Origin: Basidiobolus meristosporus CBS 931.73 | Lineage: Eukaryota > Basidiobolomycota > Basidiobolomycetes > Basidiobolales > Basidiobolaceae | Length of the DNA stretch: 64,000 nt | Reading direction: 5' to 3' | NCBI GenBank assembly: GCA_002104905.1 | Contig: MCFE01000242.1 | Span: 1 to 64,000 of the forward strand | Notes under the pieces: generated by a model | What the model was told of the DNA's origin: nothing | Databases searched by the model: none | What the model saw: only the letters and a program-made list of their open reading frames with translations | Position numbers and translations under genes: made by a program | Shown: positions 22,646-34,896 of the stretch, piece by piece | How positions within the stretch are numbered: position 1 is the first letter of the stretch | Layout of the letters: the number at the start of each line of letters is the position of its first letter

Positions 22646-23626
22646 TTAGTTTTCCTCCTTCTTGTCCTCCTCGGTCTCCATCTCATCTTTGTTCTCAGCT
22701 GTTTCCGAGTCTTGGATGTCGGAAGTCCAGAGAGTAAGGTTGTCTCTCAACAATTGCATGATAAGTGTACTATCCTTGTAGGATTCTTCGCTCAAAGTGT
22801 CAAGTTCGGCGATGGCATCATCGAAGGCTTGCTTGGCAAGGTGGCAAGCACGGTCGGGAGAGCTGAGGATCTCGTAGTAGAATACGGAGAAGTTCAAGGC
22901 AAGACCCAAACGGATAGGGTGGGTAGGTGCGAGCTCGGTGACGGCAACATCGCTAGCAGACTTGTAAGCCTCCAAAGACTTCTCAGCGGTTTCGTTACGG
23001 ATGCTTTCGGCAGCAAACTCGGAGAGATAACGATAGTAATCACCCTTCCTATATTCGATGAACGAAAGTTTAGTCGTGAACAAGTGAAGTCTTATACGAT
23101 TGATCCGACTTACATCTTGAGGTAGAAGACCTTGGATTCGCCGTTGCTAGCCTTAGGAACAAGGTGCTCGTCAAGAACCTTCAGAATATCTTCGCAAATC
23201 TCAGTGAGCTCTTGTTCGATCTTGTTTCTGTAGGTCTTGATCTTGGTGACTTGGGCTTCGTTACCCTTGCTCTCCTCCTTTTGTTCAATGGAGGAGACAA
23301 TACGCCAGGAGGCACGACGAGCACCAATGACGTTTTTGTATGCAACGGAAAGGAGATTGCGCTCCTCAACGGAGAGCTCTTCATTTCCGGCAGCAACAAG
23401 CTTCATGCTCTCAACCATCTCTGGAAATGAGGAAACAAGTTTAGTCTCAGGCTATTCAGGGGAGATGAGGCCCAGATGATGAACTCTTCATAAAAACCGC
23501 GAGAAAAAGGAGCCCAACGAAAGCTACAAAGAAGATGAATCACTTTACGGAACACGTACCATCGTATCTCTCAGCTTGCTCAGCGAGCTTGGCCATGTAA
23601 ACTTGATCGGCTCTAGTAGCTTCCAT
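22646..23626 (-). CDS. 14-3-3 protein (copy A)
   Basis: Three coding exons. Exon 1 encodes [22 protein letters not shown] longer intron of about 145 bp follows, then [40 protein letters not shown] and [15 protein letters not shown]-like text. The last exon starts [12 protein letters not shown] and contains [20 protein letters not shown], then [20 protein letters not shown]. These are the 14-3-3 signatures ([11 protein letters not shown] and [18 protein letters not shown]); the phosphopeptide-binding Lys, Arg and Asn residues in them are kept. The tail is acidic. It binds phosphoserine/threonine clients in the cytoplasm and nucleus. It is divergently arranged with the LYR gene, sharing a 385-bp promoter region. 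A paralogue is at 57740-58900. Confidence 0.97.
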
Positions 23627-24011
23627 TTTTTAAGGGTAAGAAGAAAAGAAAATAATAACAGTAAAAGTTGGCAGAAGGAGTGGTTTTAAAAGATGGAAGG
23701 GATGAAGCCAGCGATAAATACAGGGAAATCATGACGAACAAGGGCCACAAAAATGGGATCATCAAGAACGTCATCCCTCATAGAGCAATATGGCTATCGA
23801 TGCATGCTTATTGACGAATAATAATCATGCAACAGCAATGATTTCTTGTAAATTACTCTCGCTGCAGGACCCCATAATACTTTCAAGCGCTTATCTATCA
23901 CCTTCTTATCATGTTTCTGGTGGAGAATATTATGGAACGCCTGAGCACTAAATTGGATTAATCAAAATTTTGTTTATCAGAAATGAGGAGCTAGATCGTT
24001 TGGGTAGAGGT

Positions 24012-25085
24012 ATGTCGTTTATACCGCCCACCTTGCCGCACCTGAGAAACACAAGGCAGGAGGCGTTATCTTTATACAAAGCTCTACTGAAAGAAGGCTC
24101 TCGATTTTTTGACGCCCATGCCAGGTGCGTTTTCACTATATATCAGAACCACCCCTGCAGACGCTGATTTGTCTAATTAGAGAGTATGTTCTGGAGAGAA
24201 TTCGTAACCGTTTCCGCACCTACCAGAACTGGACCTACGTTCCAAGAATACTGAGTAAGCTCTCGGAAGGTAGAAAGGTAGTTTACTGCTGACAGAGTGG
24301 CTGACAAATCCTCAAGCTCACCCTATACTTCCATAACTTTCAGGGCTTGAAACATCTGAAGCAAGCTAACCGAAACGATAGCAAGTCGGTGATGCGGGTC
24401 TTGGAGCTTGCGTATTCCAGACGTGGAAAAAGAAGGCACGACCTGTTGAAAGTAAGCCGTTTTTTGAATAGGTATGGAGATCACCATGTTTCTAAGCATT
24501 GTTCCTTTACAGCCTTTCTTGACCCCACCCGCCCACGACGAGTTCGGACAGAATCCCAAAATCATGGGTCACCCGGTACACCCCGTTTTGCACCAACTCC
24601 TCAAATCACAAGTCAAGTCACTGGAGCTTGGCACACCTTCGGACACAGCGCTGACTCCGGTTCGTATTCGAAACATGAAGCAGAGACACCATGAGCGGAA
24701 CCTCGCCGCAGTTTATCCTCCGTTACCCAAGGATTTTGTACAGACCATCGTGGACAAAGCGCAGCTTACCGACATTGCTCAGCAGCTGAGCACCCCCAAA
24801 TTCATGCCCGGGAAAAGCTATGACGGCCTGGGCCAATTGCGGAACAAGTCAATCCCACCACGAGCCCGGCGGCGATACTTCCAGAAGCTCCTAACCCAGA
24901 TTCCCATGGTGGAAGTTCAACCCTCGGCTCAACCCAGCACCAGCACCAGCACCAAATGCAAAATCACCGTTCACAAATCGCCACATGCCATAGGGGAACG
25001 CTTTTCGTCGATAAATCACTACGATCTCTGTGGTTTAAGTGCTGATGAATTAAGTAAAAAACCCTCGAGGAAATCGGCCAAATGA
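24012..25085 (+). CDS. LYR-motif protein (complex I LYR-like family)
   Basis: Four exons. The N-terminus MSFIPPTLPHLRNTRQEALS runs into the LYR-type motif LYKALLKEGSRFFDAHARE, then ERIRNRFRTYQNWTYVPRIL, GLKHLKQANRNDSKSVMRVL and ELAYSRRGKRRHDLL. This is the fungal LYR architecture with the Arg-rich helices that follow. The ~200-residue C-terminal extension is basic, Pro-rich and unrecognised. LYR proteins act with the mitochondrial acyl carrier protein in assembly of respiratory complexes or Fe-S proteins, so a mitochondrial role is likely; the client is unknown. Introns: 24124-24180 (GTGCGT...TTAG), one at about 24280-24343 and one at about 24451-24511. An earlier TTG-started frame exists, but ATG 24012 is the first methionine. 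Confidence 0.8.
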
Positions 25086-25408
25086 TTGCTCAGCTTAGAG
25101 AGGCATCAAATAGCATTAGTCCCTTTCCCATCCCCCAATAGACTAAAACAATACAAATAATTAAATACATGTAATCAACCAAGATTCAGACAAGCGGTAA
25201 AAAAATATCGACAAAAGAAAGCTGTCTCGAATTAGCACTGGCCAATGGCTGGTGGTCAACAACACACATTACAATCACTTCCAGAGAGCCTTTCTCTGGA
25301 GTTCTTTCTTTACCAGAACCTTATCCTCCCCCACTATCCTGAGACACCGCCAAGATTGTTCTTTGACAAGCGTACTTTCCACCTGTTCCCGAGTGCTTCG
25401 AATATCTT
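25086..25408. other. Spacer between LYR and ubiquitin protease genes
   Basis: It contains the 3' end of the LYR gene and the promoter and leader of the next gene on the same strand. No gene is seen. Confidence 0.5.
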
Positions 25409-27730
25409 ATGATCATCACTTTTATCCCGTTAAATGTCCAGATTTTTGTGGCTTCCACTGTGGGGCTCCTTTTATTTTTACTCTTGCTGTCACAGGCCAG
25501 ATATCTGGTTGGGAATCTGTTCGGCCTTGTAAGAAATAGTTTTCTGTATTCACTGTTCTCCCCTTTCACCTTCGTCATAAACTGGCTTTTCAGTGGGATC
25601 TTCGCCGAAACGGAGCTGGACATTTTATCGGAGAATCGAAACCACCTCAACGACCATGACTCTGGTGGGTGCTCTGACTGCTTGACACTCACTTTACCCT
25701 GATTGATTCCAAAGTTCCTACAAACTAACTATCTCACTATACCCTGCAGAAGATGGAGGTTACATCTACGGCTTGGTTAACACAGGGAATTCCTGCTTTC
25801 TGAACTCTGTTCTTCAGGTAGTTCGCGTGGTTGCCCAGTTTCTTTCCTGATTTGCAGTCACGAACTTTACTGTCGCCCTCAACAGAGTCTCGCGACTTCC
25901 TGTTATTTAGATGAATATTTGGTCGATATGGAGGAGAGAAAAAACCTGTTCAACTGCAAAGAACCCGTCGAATTACCGGTCTCCAACGCATTGCTGAATA
26001 CATGCACTGGTATGTCCACCGCATTTCTTTTCTTGTGTCCCACATGCTCATCAGTTTCTACTTGTGGGTAGTTCTGAATCAAAAGATCCCGAGGCCCAAA
26101 GCCTTCAGGCCGCGTTTGGTGGTAGAGGCACTTAGAAATAATCGTCGAGTCGTGAACCAAGAGCAGCAGGTACGGAGCAGCATCCTTAGGCGGCCAGTGT
26201 CCGGTGGAATAACTCTTCAACATTTAGGATGCGCAAGAGCTATTCCAAATCATATCCTCAGCCTTAAGCGCAGAGGAAGCCAATATTACTTCATCTGTTC
26301 AGCCATTATTGGATGTTGGTTTTTTAAAAGGGACTTCAGCGAAGCAGAAGGTTTAATTTGAAAGTCAACTAATTGATATAGTCACCCCTCAGTTCTAAAT
26401 GGAAACCAATTATAGAACACCATTACTAGCCCGCCCAATCACTCAACTACCATTAAGAACCCATTTTCTGGCCTTCTTGCTAGTAGATTGGCATGCGGCC
26501 AATGCGGATACACAGTAATTATTTTACTTTACCCTTTCACCCACATATTACTCGTTCCAACCTCTCGTTCCTTTCCAGGAAGCCATTCGTCACTTCACAT
26601 TCGATAACATCTCGCTTACCCTGCCGCACAAGGTAAGTTGTTGCGCTTACTAACGCTCCTACCGCCTACATCTAACTCTTGATGACAACGGAGTATAGAG
26701 AATTTGCTCCTTGGAGGACTGTTTACGTTCTTACATCGAGATTGAAACCTTGGAAGATGCTTCATGCCGTAGATGTTCGCTGAAGGCCACCCTGGCTGAT
26801 TACGACAGCAGAATCAAGCAAGATTGGCACGAACCCAAAATCCAAGAAGTTAAAGAAGTTGAAAGAGCAGCGAGAGTTCGTACGAAGCTCGCTAACCTCC
26901 AACATCGAGGCGGAAATGGTAAAGTTTGGAAGGCCTTAGTTGGCGAGCACGCCAAGGCTAATATGATCTGATTTTTCTTTTTAGGGAGATGTCAAGTTGG
27001 TTAGATCCGTGCCAAAAATCTCCACCAAGCAGGTCATGATTGCAAAGGTATGAAGCGCAGTTCATGCTTCTCAACTGGACGTGTTGATTTACTCGATACC
27101 CATTAGCCACCCCTTACGTTGTGTCTGCATCTCTCTCGATCTGCCATCAATCCATACGGATATATCGTTAAAAATGGTTGCCAAGTGGTATTTCCGGAAT
27201 ACTTGGATCTATCCCCATTCTGTACGACAGGTCACTTGAACACCCGTCCAAATCTTCCTCTGTCGCTGCCAGAAGAAGAGAGCCAATCTTGCTACAAGTA
27301 CCGTCTGCAAGCCATCATTGTACACTATGGTGATCACTCATATGGGCATTTCGTATCGTATCGTCGTAAGCCTGTGTCCAGGGATGCGGTTCCCATTGAA
27401 GGAGAGACTCTACCTCCCGCCTCAGATGAATGGTATTTGGTGTCGGACGACCACGTCGAGCTGGTTCCGATCGAACGTGTGCTAGGGGCGAATCCATACA
27501 TGCTTCTGTATGAACAAGTGACCAAGCCCAGGAGTGAATCTCACGGTGAGACCAGTTTGGTTAAGCGTGCCACGACGTTAGCTCAAGATTCCTCCCCACC
27601 AACCGTTTACAATAGCCCGCCATTCTCCCTGAGATCGACCTCACTCACCCCGTCTCAGCTCAAGAGCATGAAGCTATGTCGTAAGCGGTCGAGTGTCACT
27701 TTGATCCAGAGAAGTCCGGTTACTGCCTGA
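25409..27730 (+). CDS. Membrane-anchored ubiquitin-specific protease (Ubp1/USP30-like)
   Basis: Multi-exon gene. The N-terminus has a transmembrane segment, FVASTVGLLLFLLLLSQARY (about residues 13-32), and a second hydrophobic stretch. The Cys box is GLVNTGNSCFLNSVLQ with the catalytic Cys. DAQELFQIISSAL is the QQDAQEF-type motif. NPFSGLLASRLACGQCGY and, later, ASCRRCSLKA give the two CxxC pairs of a USP zinc site. The His box is YGDHSYGHFVSYRR and the last catalytic motif is WYLVSDDHVELV. The tail after about residue 540 is Ser/Pro-rich. It removes ubiquitin at a membrane, by analogy with yeast Ubp1 (ER/endosome) or USP30 (mitochondrial outer membrane). Introns are near 25664, 25819, 26009, 26169, 26350, 26514, 26632, 26920 and 27046. 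The small middle exons are my best reading. It converges on the Kap123 gene. Confidence 0.88.
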
Positions 27731-28415
27731 GTGCATTCTCCTCTCCTCCCCTTCTCTTCTCACCGTCCCCTCGCCCATCGATATATATTATACCTGGCGA
27801 ATTAGATTCCATTCACACCCGCACGCACCCGCACCCGCACACTCACCCGCAACCACATCAACCACCTCTCAATCCCTTACGTACACTTTTAATACTACAG
27901 ACCATTGTACACTCGATTTTTCTATGGATATTTTGTGACTAAATCTTGGGAGATCCCCTAGAACTCACCCACCCACCTACCTACCTATCTGTATACACCG
28001 GCGTTGATAGCATTGATAGGCTTGTGTTCCATCCAACTCGCTATCATGTGAAATACGCACTTGGAGATGGGGTCGCTTGGTAACACATCCGTCCCTCTCG
28101 TATCGATTGGTTGCACCACTGGAGAATTCAATGTAGGATTATATTTTACTTTCGGAACCAGAACGAATTTCAATTCACGTGAGTCAGGGGTAGGGGTAGG
28201 GGCAGACTGGAAGGAGAATGGTCAGTAAATATGTAATAAGGAAGGGATCAACGCAGGATTGGTGGGTCTGCTGGGTTGAATAGAATCGAATCATGGGATC
28301 TAAAAGGGTAAGTTGTAGGTGCGGTATGACTGTGGTGGTGACATGTGAATCAATTAGTAGGTAGGCTGAGGGTGAGGGTGAGGGTGGGGGTGCGTGTTAA
28401 GGAACTATCATGTCT
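27731..28415. other. Convergent intergenic region with C-rich and G-rich tracts
   Basis: It is 3' flanking sequence of two convergent genes. It holds a C-rich tract at about 27818-27852 (repeated CACCCGCA) and a G-rich tract at about 28367-28390 (repeated GGGTGA). No gene is seen; the 62-codon ORF at 27985-28173 has no motif. Confidence 0.6.
28367..28390 (+). other. Putative G-quadruplex motif
   Basis: GAGGGTGAGGGTGAGGGTGG followed by GGG gives four G-tracts of at least three with one- to three-base loops, the textbook G4 pattern. It lies about 30 bases beyond the stop codon of the Kap123-like gene, on the strand opposite its transcript. The function is not known. Confidence 0.6.
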
Positions 28416-31400
28416 CTATTGTTGACCAGTAAGTGCGCTCAAGATCTCGGTCATTTCTTCGCGGGTCTTGGGCTTGAGTTGGAATTCGGGTGGGCTGAGG
28501 ACCTGTTGGAACACTTGGATCAGGTGTTGAGCGTGTGACATGATGATGGGGTTGTTGGCACGGATCAAGGTGAAGATGCAGCGATAGACTGGTTCGTTCT
28601 CCTCGAAGTCACGGCGCAGTGGAAGGGCTTGGAGGAATACAGGAAGAACTTGGTCCATCGGGACGGCCTCGGGACGGGCCATGATCATACGGGCCAGGGC
28701 GCCGCATGCGTTGTCGGTCATGTTTGCTAGTGACTGGCGCTGGAAGAGTGGGTGAAGTCCCATGAGGATGGTTAGGTATTGGCTGGACAAGTCGACCGAG
28801 GCATTTTCGCAGAGCACACCGATGGCGAAGGCACCGTTGCTGCGCACCTCCTCCTCCTCATCGTTGAGCGATTTCAAGAAAAGGTTCAACATGTCTTCGG
28901 TGAACTCGGTGACTCCCTGCTTCAATCCGGAGCAAACTTCTCCAAGACAACCGATGGCCATGGATCTGTCGGAAACGGGTCTGGATTTCTTGTAGTACTT
29001 CTTCATGTGAGGGATGAACACGCGGGCGTACTGGAGGAACTCGGGGCCCACGGTTTGAGACAAGGCACCGATCACGTCGGAGGCAGCACTGATCAGCAGG
29101 GCATCATGCTCCGCTTGCTCCTCCTCATCCAACAAACCATCCTCATCCTCTTGGTCCATTTGGCAGAGGGCCTTCTTCTCCAACACCTGGAGAATGTGGG
29201 TGGCGATGGCGTCCAGGTTGTCGGCGATGAGGGCGGGGCCGATGCTCTTCATAGAGGCGACCATCTCGTGGCAAATCTGGATCACCACCAACTTGTCGTC
29301 TTCCTCCTCCCACATTCTCAAGACGGTGGGGATGACCAACTTGATCATGGAGTCGACGTTCTCGTGGACAGGTGTCTTGGGGGGCAGACCGGCAACCCAG
29401 TCGTCAGGGTTCGACATCTCGTGGAAGGTGTTGAGGAATTGGAACAGGGATCCGACCACGGCCTTGCGTACGCTGTCGGAGTAGTGCTCGCTCAGCTTGA
29501 CCAGCTCCTGTACGGATGCCTCGACGTATGGCAAGAAGTGGGAACGGGTATTCTCGAAGATCTCACCAAGGGCGTCGGCAGCGATCTCCTTCTCGTCCGC
29601 GATGGCAGAGTTGAATTGGAACGCTTGCTCGTCGTCCTCATCATCCATATCACCAGTACCAAGATCCTCCTCCCCACCAAGGAAGTCATCCTTTTCCTCG
29701 GCTTGGCAACTTTGAATCAATTGAGGAACGATGGTGTTAAGGTAGGGGGCGAGGTCATCCTGAATCACGCGGCCGATAACGGCGAAGAAGCAGTATGCGC
29801 ACTCCCTAAGTCTAGAGGACTCGAATTGCATGCCTTCGGTGGCGTAGTGGATGAGCTCATTGAGATGAGGCTGAACCAGCTCACGGCCAACTGCTTCGGC
29901 AATGGCACCGGCGGTGTCAGTAGCAACTCCGCGGAGCATCATCTCTTCGTGGTTACCCTTGATGGTCATCATATGCTTCAATCTGGCGATGACTTCGGGG
30001 AAGTATGGCTTGAATTCCTCTCCGGCAGCGTGGGCAGCAGAACCGATGGCAGCGGTGACAGTGGCCTTGACCTCAAGTCCGCTATGGTCCAACAAAAAGA
30101 CGAGCTTCTCCATTACCTGGGGAAGGTATTGGATGACGTTGTCTCCAAGACCTTCAAGAATGGCGTCCAATGCGTTGCAGGCCTGCTTGTTGGTCTCGGT
30201 GTTGGGGTCGTTCATAAGGTTCAAGATAAGTGGCAAGAGTGTGGCGTGTTGAGCGGCGATCTCTTCATCGAGCTCATCGGCAAGGCAGCCAAGTGCCATA
30301 CAGGCCGCTCTTCTCACAACCAGGTCGGGATCTTGAAGTCCGGTGCAGACCAAAGGAAGGAGATCATTGATCTTGGGGCGAAGGAAATCAGCGCAACCTT
30401 CGATGGAGACAGCAAGAGACATCATGGCAGACTTTCTGTATCTGGGGTCTTGGTTTTGCATGTATGCAAGTACATGCTCAATGACGACTGGGAACACCTG
30501 TTGAGGGGGAAGGTTGGTGGCCAAGGCATTCAAGACCTTGAAGGCGGAGCGTGATGGAGAATCTTCGTCAATATCCTCGGGGTCCTCCTCAACACCAATT
30601 GGCATCAAACGCTGGACGATAGGACCAACCAACTTGAGTCTCTGGATTCTGGCCTTCTTGTAGACGGCGGTCCACATCATGAAGGACAAAGCCATGACAC
30701 GCATGGAGCCATCGTATTCTTGGTTGGCACTAACGCCCAAGAAGAAGTCGATCAACTCGGCAATATGCTTGGAAAGAAGTGGGGTCTCCAGCATGAGAAT
30801 AGAGTCGAAGACTTCGAAACCTTTTGAGGCGGAGTCCTCGTCGCTGTCGGCAAGGCACTGTTGCAACACAGCGACCATAGCGGGGACGAGGTCTTGGAAC
30901 ATCTTGACCTCCTCCTTGTTCTCGGGCTCGATGAAGTCGGCAATCTTTCCTAGAGCCTGAAGCGTGATCACTCTGACGGCCTTGCTCTCTGGATCGGCAA
31001 TAGAGGCCTTGAAGAGCTCGAACAATTGGCGGATGTGTTCTTGGAAGAAATCGGCGATGACTTCGAAGAGGGTGAAGAGGATGTACACACCAACCTACGA
31101 AACAACCCCGAACCGGTTAATCTTCATGCTAAAGCCTTACTCGTCCGACGTGTTGTTACCTCACGATGTCCAGCGTTAGGGCTGCTACAGCATTGGTAAA
31201 GGAATTGGATCAGGTCGGTCCACTTGTTGGCGGGAAGCTCCAACTTGGCAATGGAGGAGATGACACGAGCAGCGGAGTGACGGGTAAGCGCTCTATCGGA
31301 CAAAGTGGTTTAGTAGGCAACTCTGCAACTAGGTCGGCTGCATCATACGCACTGAGGTTCCTGAACGATGTACTCCAACAATTGGGTCTTGATGGTCTGC

Positions 31401-31849
31401 TGCAAACCTTCATCTAGCTGAGGCCAGAATTTGGAGGTTCTCTTTCTCAATTCAACGGCGGCAAGCTGTCTGATCTGAAAGGTGGCTTCGCCGTTAGTGT
31501 ACATACTCGGGGCAAGAGCCTTCAGTTGTAGCACATCATACCTGCCAGTGAGGAGACTTCTGAAGGATTTCGGTCAAAGCAGGTATGCAATTGGCATTGG
31601 TGTAGTATTGAGTGTTCAAGGTGGAGGTGGCCTTGACGAAGGGTAATCAGCATACCGAGTTGCGAAACGATAGAGTTGCCCCGATACTTACAGCTCTAAT
31701 TCTAGCAGTGTCGGTAGCTCCGAACACCAACTCGTTAAGAAGGGCATCCAAACCGGCAAGATATTGTTGCTAAGGGGCGGGGAACCAAAACCATTTAATA
31801 CTCCCTTCGGTTAGGCCAAGCGAATATTGAAAAAGTGGCTCACATCCAT
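28416..31849 (-). CDS. KAP123: Importin beta family nuclear transport receptor (Kap123/importin-4)
   Basis: About 1,080 residues of HEAT repeats. The first coding exon is only ATG GAT (31849-31844). Then come QQYLAGLDALLNELVFGATD, STLNTQYYTNANCIPALTEI and IRQLAAVELRKRTSKFWPQL (importin-beta N-terminal domain), then the 890-codon exon ending at 28416. Kap123/importin-4 features include RVMALSFMMWTAVYKKARIQ, an acidic loop (LGTGDMDDEDDEQAF) and the C-terminal TDNACGALARMIMARPEAVP with LPLRRDFEENEPVYRCIF. This resembles Kap123 more than Kap121/importin-5. It imports ribosomal proteins and histones H3/H4 under Ran control. Codon use is more GC-rich than in its neighbours, as expected for a highly expressed gene. 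Five short introns interrupt the first 220 codons. Confidence 0.93.
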
Positions 31850-32328
31850 TTCGGCAAGTGAAAAAAGTCAACTCTCGTAGAGCAAAGGCGGGAGAAGGAC
31901 GAGGCGAAATAGCTAGGGATCACCCGCACACCAGATAAGCATGTTGCTGGCCTATGCTTCAACTTTTTTTTACTTTTTTTTCGATTTCGGCTGCTGTGGT
32001 ATGAATGTGGTACCAATGTGATATCGAATGATCAGGATTAAATTGGATACATATATAGAAAGGGTCATGGCTGTGATCACTGAGGGCTGCGTTCGGATAT
32101 TAATTAGCTGGCCGTTGTCGTAGAGAGTGAACATTCCTTGGCTCAGCTAGGCCAGGCCAATTGGATAAGGGTTGGTTTTCGTGATCATAGACAGATGTTT
32201 GAACAGTTTACTAATACAATTATATACATTCCATTGAGATTAAAATTATGAAACCGGATATAAGTAACTTGAACAGCTGGGCAGAAACCGAATTTACAAA
32301 GGATCTTCTAAGATTAAGTGAAGCCGTA
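31850..32328. other. Upstream region of the Kap123 gene
   Basis: It holds the promoter of the Kap123-like gene and the 3' end of the Myb gene, both read on minus. It includes T-rich runs near 31965-31983. No gene is seen. Confidence 0.5.
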
Positions 32329-34896
32329 TCAATGGCGCAGGATTTTGCAGAGTGAATTGGAGGAGGATGTCTTCTCGGCAGACAACGGTGTGGGCGACTG
32401 GGACCTTGCCCGTTTCTTGGTTATATCACTTTGAGCAGTGGACACCGAAGCCAATGCGTTCAACCCAGTCAGAAGGTCGCTCGGCTCTTCATGATTCTTC
32501 TCGTCGTTCTCCTGATGAGTGCTGCGAAAACCGGTGGATGGGAATGTCCCCATCACAGGGCCCTGAAACAAACGTTCTTCGTACATTCTCATGGAGCTAT
32601 CGGCCTGGGGTGGTGATGAACTTCCAGTGTTAATTGGAGTGTGGAACATGGGTGGTTTGGGCGCAATGGCTATTGGATGTTGAGGGATCTGGTGTCCAGA
32701 AGACACACTTGTTTGAGGAGTCGGTAGAATATCAATAGCCTTCCTCACAGGTGTTGGCGTTTGGTATGTGTTGTCGACATTAGTTGTGCGAGTAGGTGTC
32801 CGAGTAGGCGTGACTGGAGCCTGTGGCACACGTATCTCAGTGGATAGGAATTTCCCGCCATAATTAGCCTGTACACTTCCGTTCTTTAAAACCTTGATCC
32901 AACGCTGTCTACATTGATGGTAGCTCCGCCCTGGAACTGCCTTAGCCACCTGCTCCCAGTTCTTGCAACCATTAGCGGCCACTGCCTTCCTCAATAGGAC
33001 ATCCTCCTCAGGAGTCCACTTGACATACGGGCTTCTACCTTTTCGTTGAATCCCAGCATATGTCGGGTTGGTAGGAGGGGCTTGGGAGCTAGATGGGTTC
33101 AGGGCGCCGGCAGAATTGGCGGGCATGATGTGCTGCTGCAAAGGATTCATACCCTGGGAAATCTCTTTTTTCGGTGAAGGGGAGATTGGCTTGAAGGCTG
33201 TACTAACTTGGGAGGCGGGCTTCAGTGCGGGTGTTTCCAGTTTTGGGATCAGCTTCTTAGTGTGGCTAGGTGAAGGAAGCATTAGAGAGCGAGGTCTGCT
33301 TGGGGTGTCGGGTATCTTGGTATGAGTGAATTGAGTATCCGGCGAATCAGGCAGGGTGTCTTCCTATAACAGCATCTCTGTTAATAGCCACTCCAGACGA
33401 AAGTTGGTGAGGTGCAACAAACCTGGGATGATTCTGACGACCGTCTGTTGTCGTTTTCGTGCTAGATAACAAAGCAATATGGAGGATGTCAGCAATGTTC
33501 GTCAGCAATTTTAGCGTCTAGCCCCTTACCTCTCCCGAGCTGAATAATTCCTCTTTTTTCAACGTTGGCTTGATAGGAAGTGGAGTCAAATCAGAGGGTA
33601 ACATCGCTGAGGGATTAGTCATCTGTTTCGTGGGGGTAGTAGGCGGTGAGCCCTCATTATCGGCTTCATGAGAAAGCATCTGATCAGCAAGTAAAAATAA
33701 ATTTTCGAATCCAGAGGCTGTAGTACTGGGAGCAGCCTGAACAACAGAGTCGCAATGATAAGTGGTTGTCCAAGAGCGTGTGCACAGGGTAACTTACGCT
33801 TTCGTCATGGGAGTGTTTTTTGGGCAGCTTTTTTGAGCGTCTTGGCTGTTCACATCAATCAGCTATGGATTCGTTTGAAATGCCCCATTTGACAGCGAGC
33901 CAGAAAGCCTACCTTTGATCGTGAATCCTCATACCTAGCCAGACGTTGGTATGTCTTTTCGAGTCTTTGGTTTAGACTTGAAATTACTTGTGATTGAAGA
34001 TTACTCTCGACTGTGGTTTGCAAGCGGGTTTCCTCGTCCCTATTCTGATAATATCTTTTCATACACTGCAGCTCTTGAAAATCACTGATGGCCTCTTCCT
34101 GCACTTTTTCCAGCTGTCGGAGAGTCAGGCTACCAATACTTCAATGATGGGGAATCGCAGGATGCTCTACCTTTGCCAAAAATTCTTCCCGCTGTTTCTT
34201 TATAGCCTCTTCCAGATGATGTGCATAGTCAAGGGTTTTCCTAAGCTAGGTCCGTTAAACAAATGGTTTAGCTAAGCCATCGTAATATGCGTGCCAGATA
34301 TGTTATTCACCTGCTCTTTGAGATCGTTTTCAATGTTCTCAGGAGCTTCGGCTGGCGGCTTCAAACAGACCCAAGTTATCGGCTGTAACAACATGCACCC
34401 TATGCTTTCTGAATAGATACCTCTAATCGTACAGGATATTCCTTTTTGACACACTGCTCCGCCTCCATTTCTGTAATGGTGTGAGTACGTAGCCTGGGGA
34501 TTGTTACCTTCCTACCCTACCTGAATTATTGCGCAAGCCAGTTGGCAAGAGCGTGAGCTCAAGTTTTAGCTGCGCACTTTTCCCCCACTTGTAAACCTGC
34601 ATGGAGAATAGTGGTAAGTTGGTAAGGTATGCTACAGTATAGATCAACTTCTCGCAACGCTCTCCCACCTGTTGCCTGACTTGTTCAAGTATACTTGTAA
34701 GCTGTAGGTCGACATCTGATAGAATAATACTTATGGCCAGCTTCTCAAAGGTAACGTCCGGCTTCGTATCTATCGTTAATAGCTTGAATGAGTATTCAGT
34801 ATACTATAGTCTTTTGTTGAACCTCAAGTGACCTTTGCAAGCTGCAGTTGTGAATAGTGTGGGCTCTTCAGACAGAGGAGGAGGAGATAAAGGCAT
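32329..34896 (-). CDS. Single Myb/SANT-repeat nuclear protein with coiled coil
   Basis: About ten exons. The N-terminus (MPLSPPPLSEEPTLFTTAAC, then FEKLAISIILSDVDLQLTSI, VYKWGKSAQLKLELTLLPTG) forms an unrecognised folded-looking domain of ~110 residues. A coiled coil follows (LRKTLDYAHHLEEAIKKQRE, LEKVQEEAISDFQELQCMKR, LNQRLEKTYQRLARYEDSRS). Then comes a long Ser/Pro/Thr-rich linker with TPxK motifs, and a Myb repeat, GRSPYVKWTPEEDVLLRKAV followed by GCKNWEQVAKAVPGRSYHQC and RQRWIKVL. The Myb repeat has the three spaced Trp and the QCRQRW recognition helix, so it is DNA-binding or chromatin-associated. The C-terminus is disordered, with KKRARSQSPTP as a possible nuclear localisation signal. 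The overall architecture is unfamiliar to me and no gene name is assigned. Confidence 0.8.

Noticed and set aside
22598-23479. Plus-strand ORFs of 80-175 codons
   Set aside because: They are antisense shadows of the 14-3-3 copy A exons.
28779-30554. 591-codon ORF on the plus strand
   Set aside because: It lies exactly antisense to the Kap123 exon. Its Leu/Val/Gly/Asp-rich, repetitive composition is what the complement of GC-biased HEAT-repeat codons gives.
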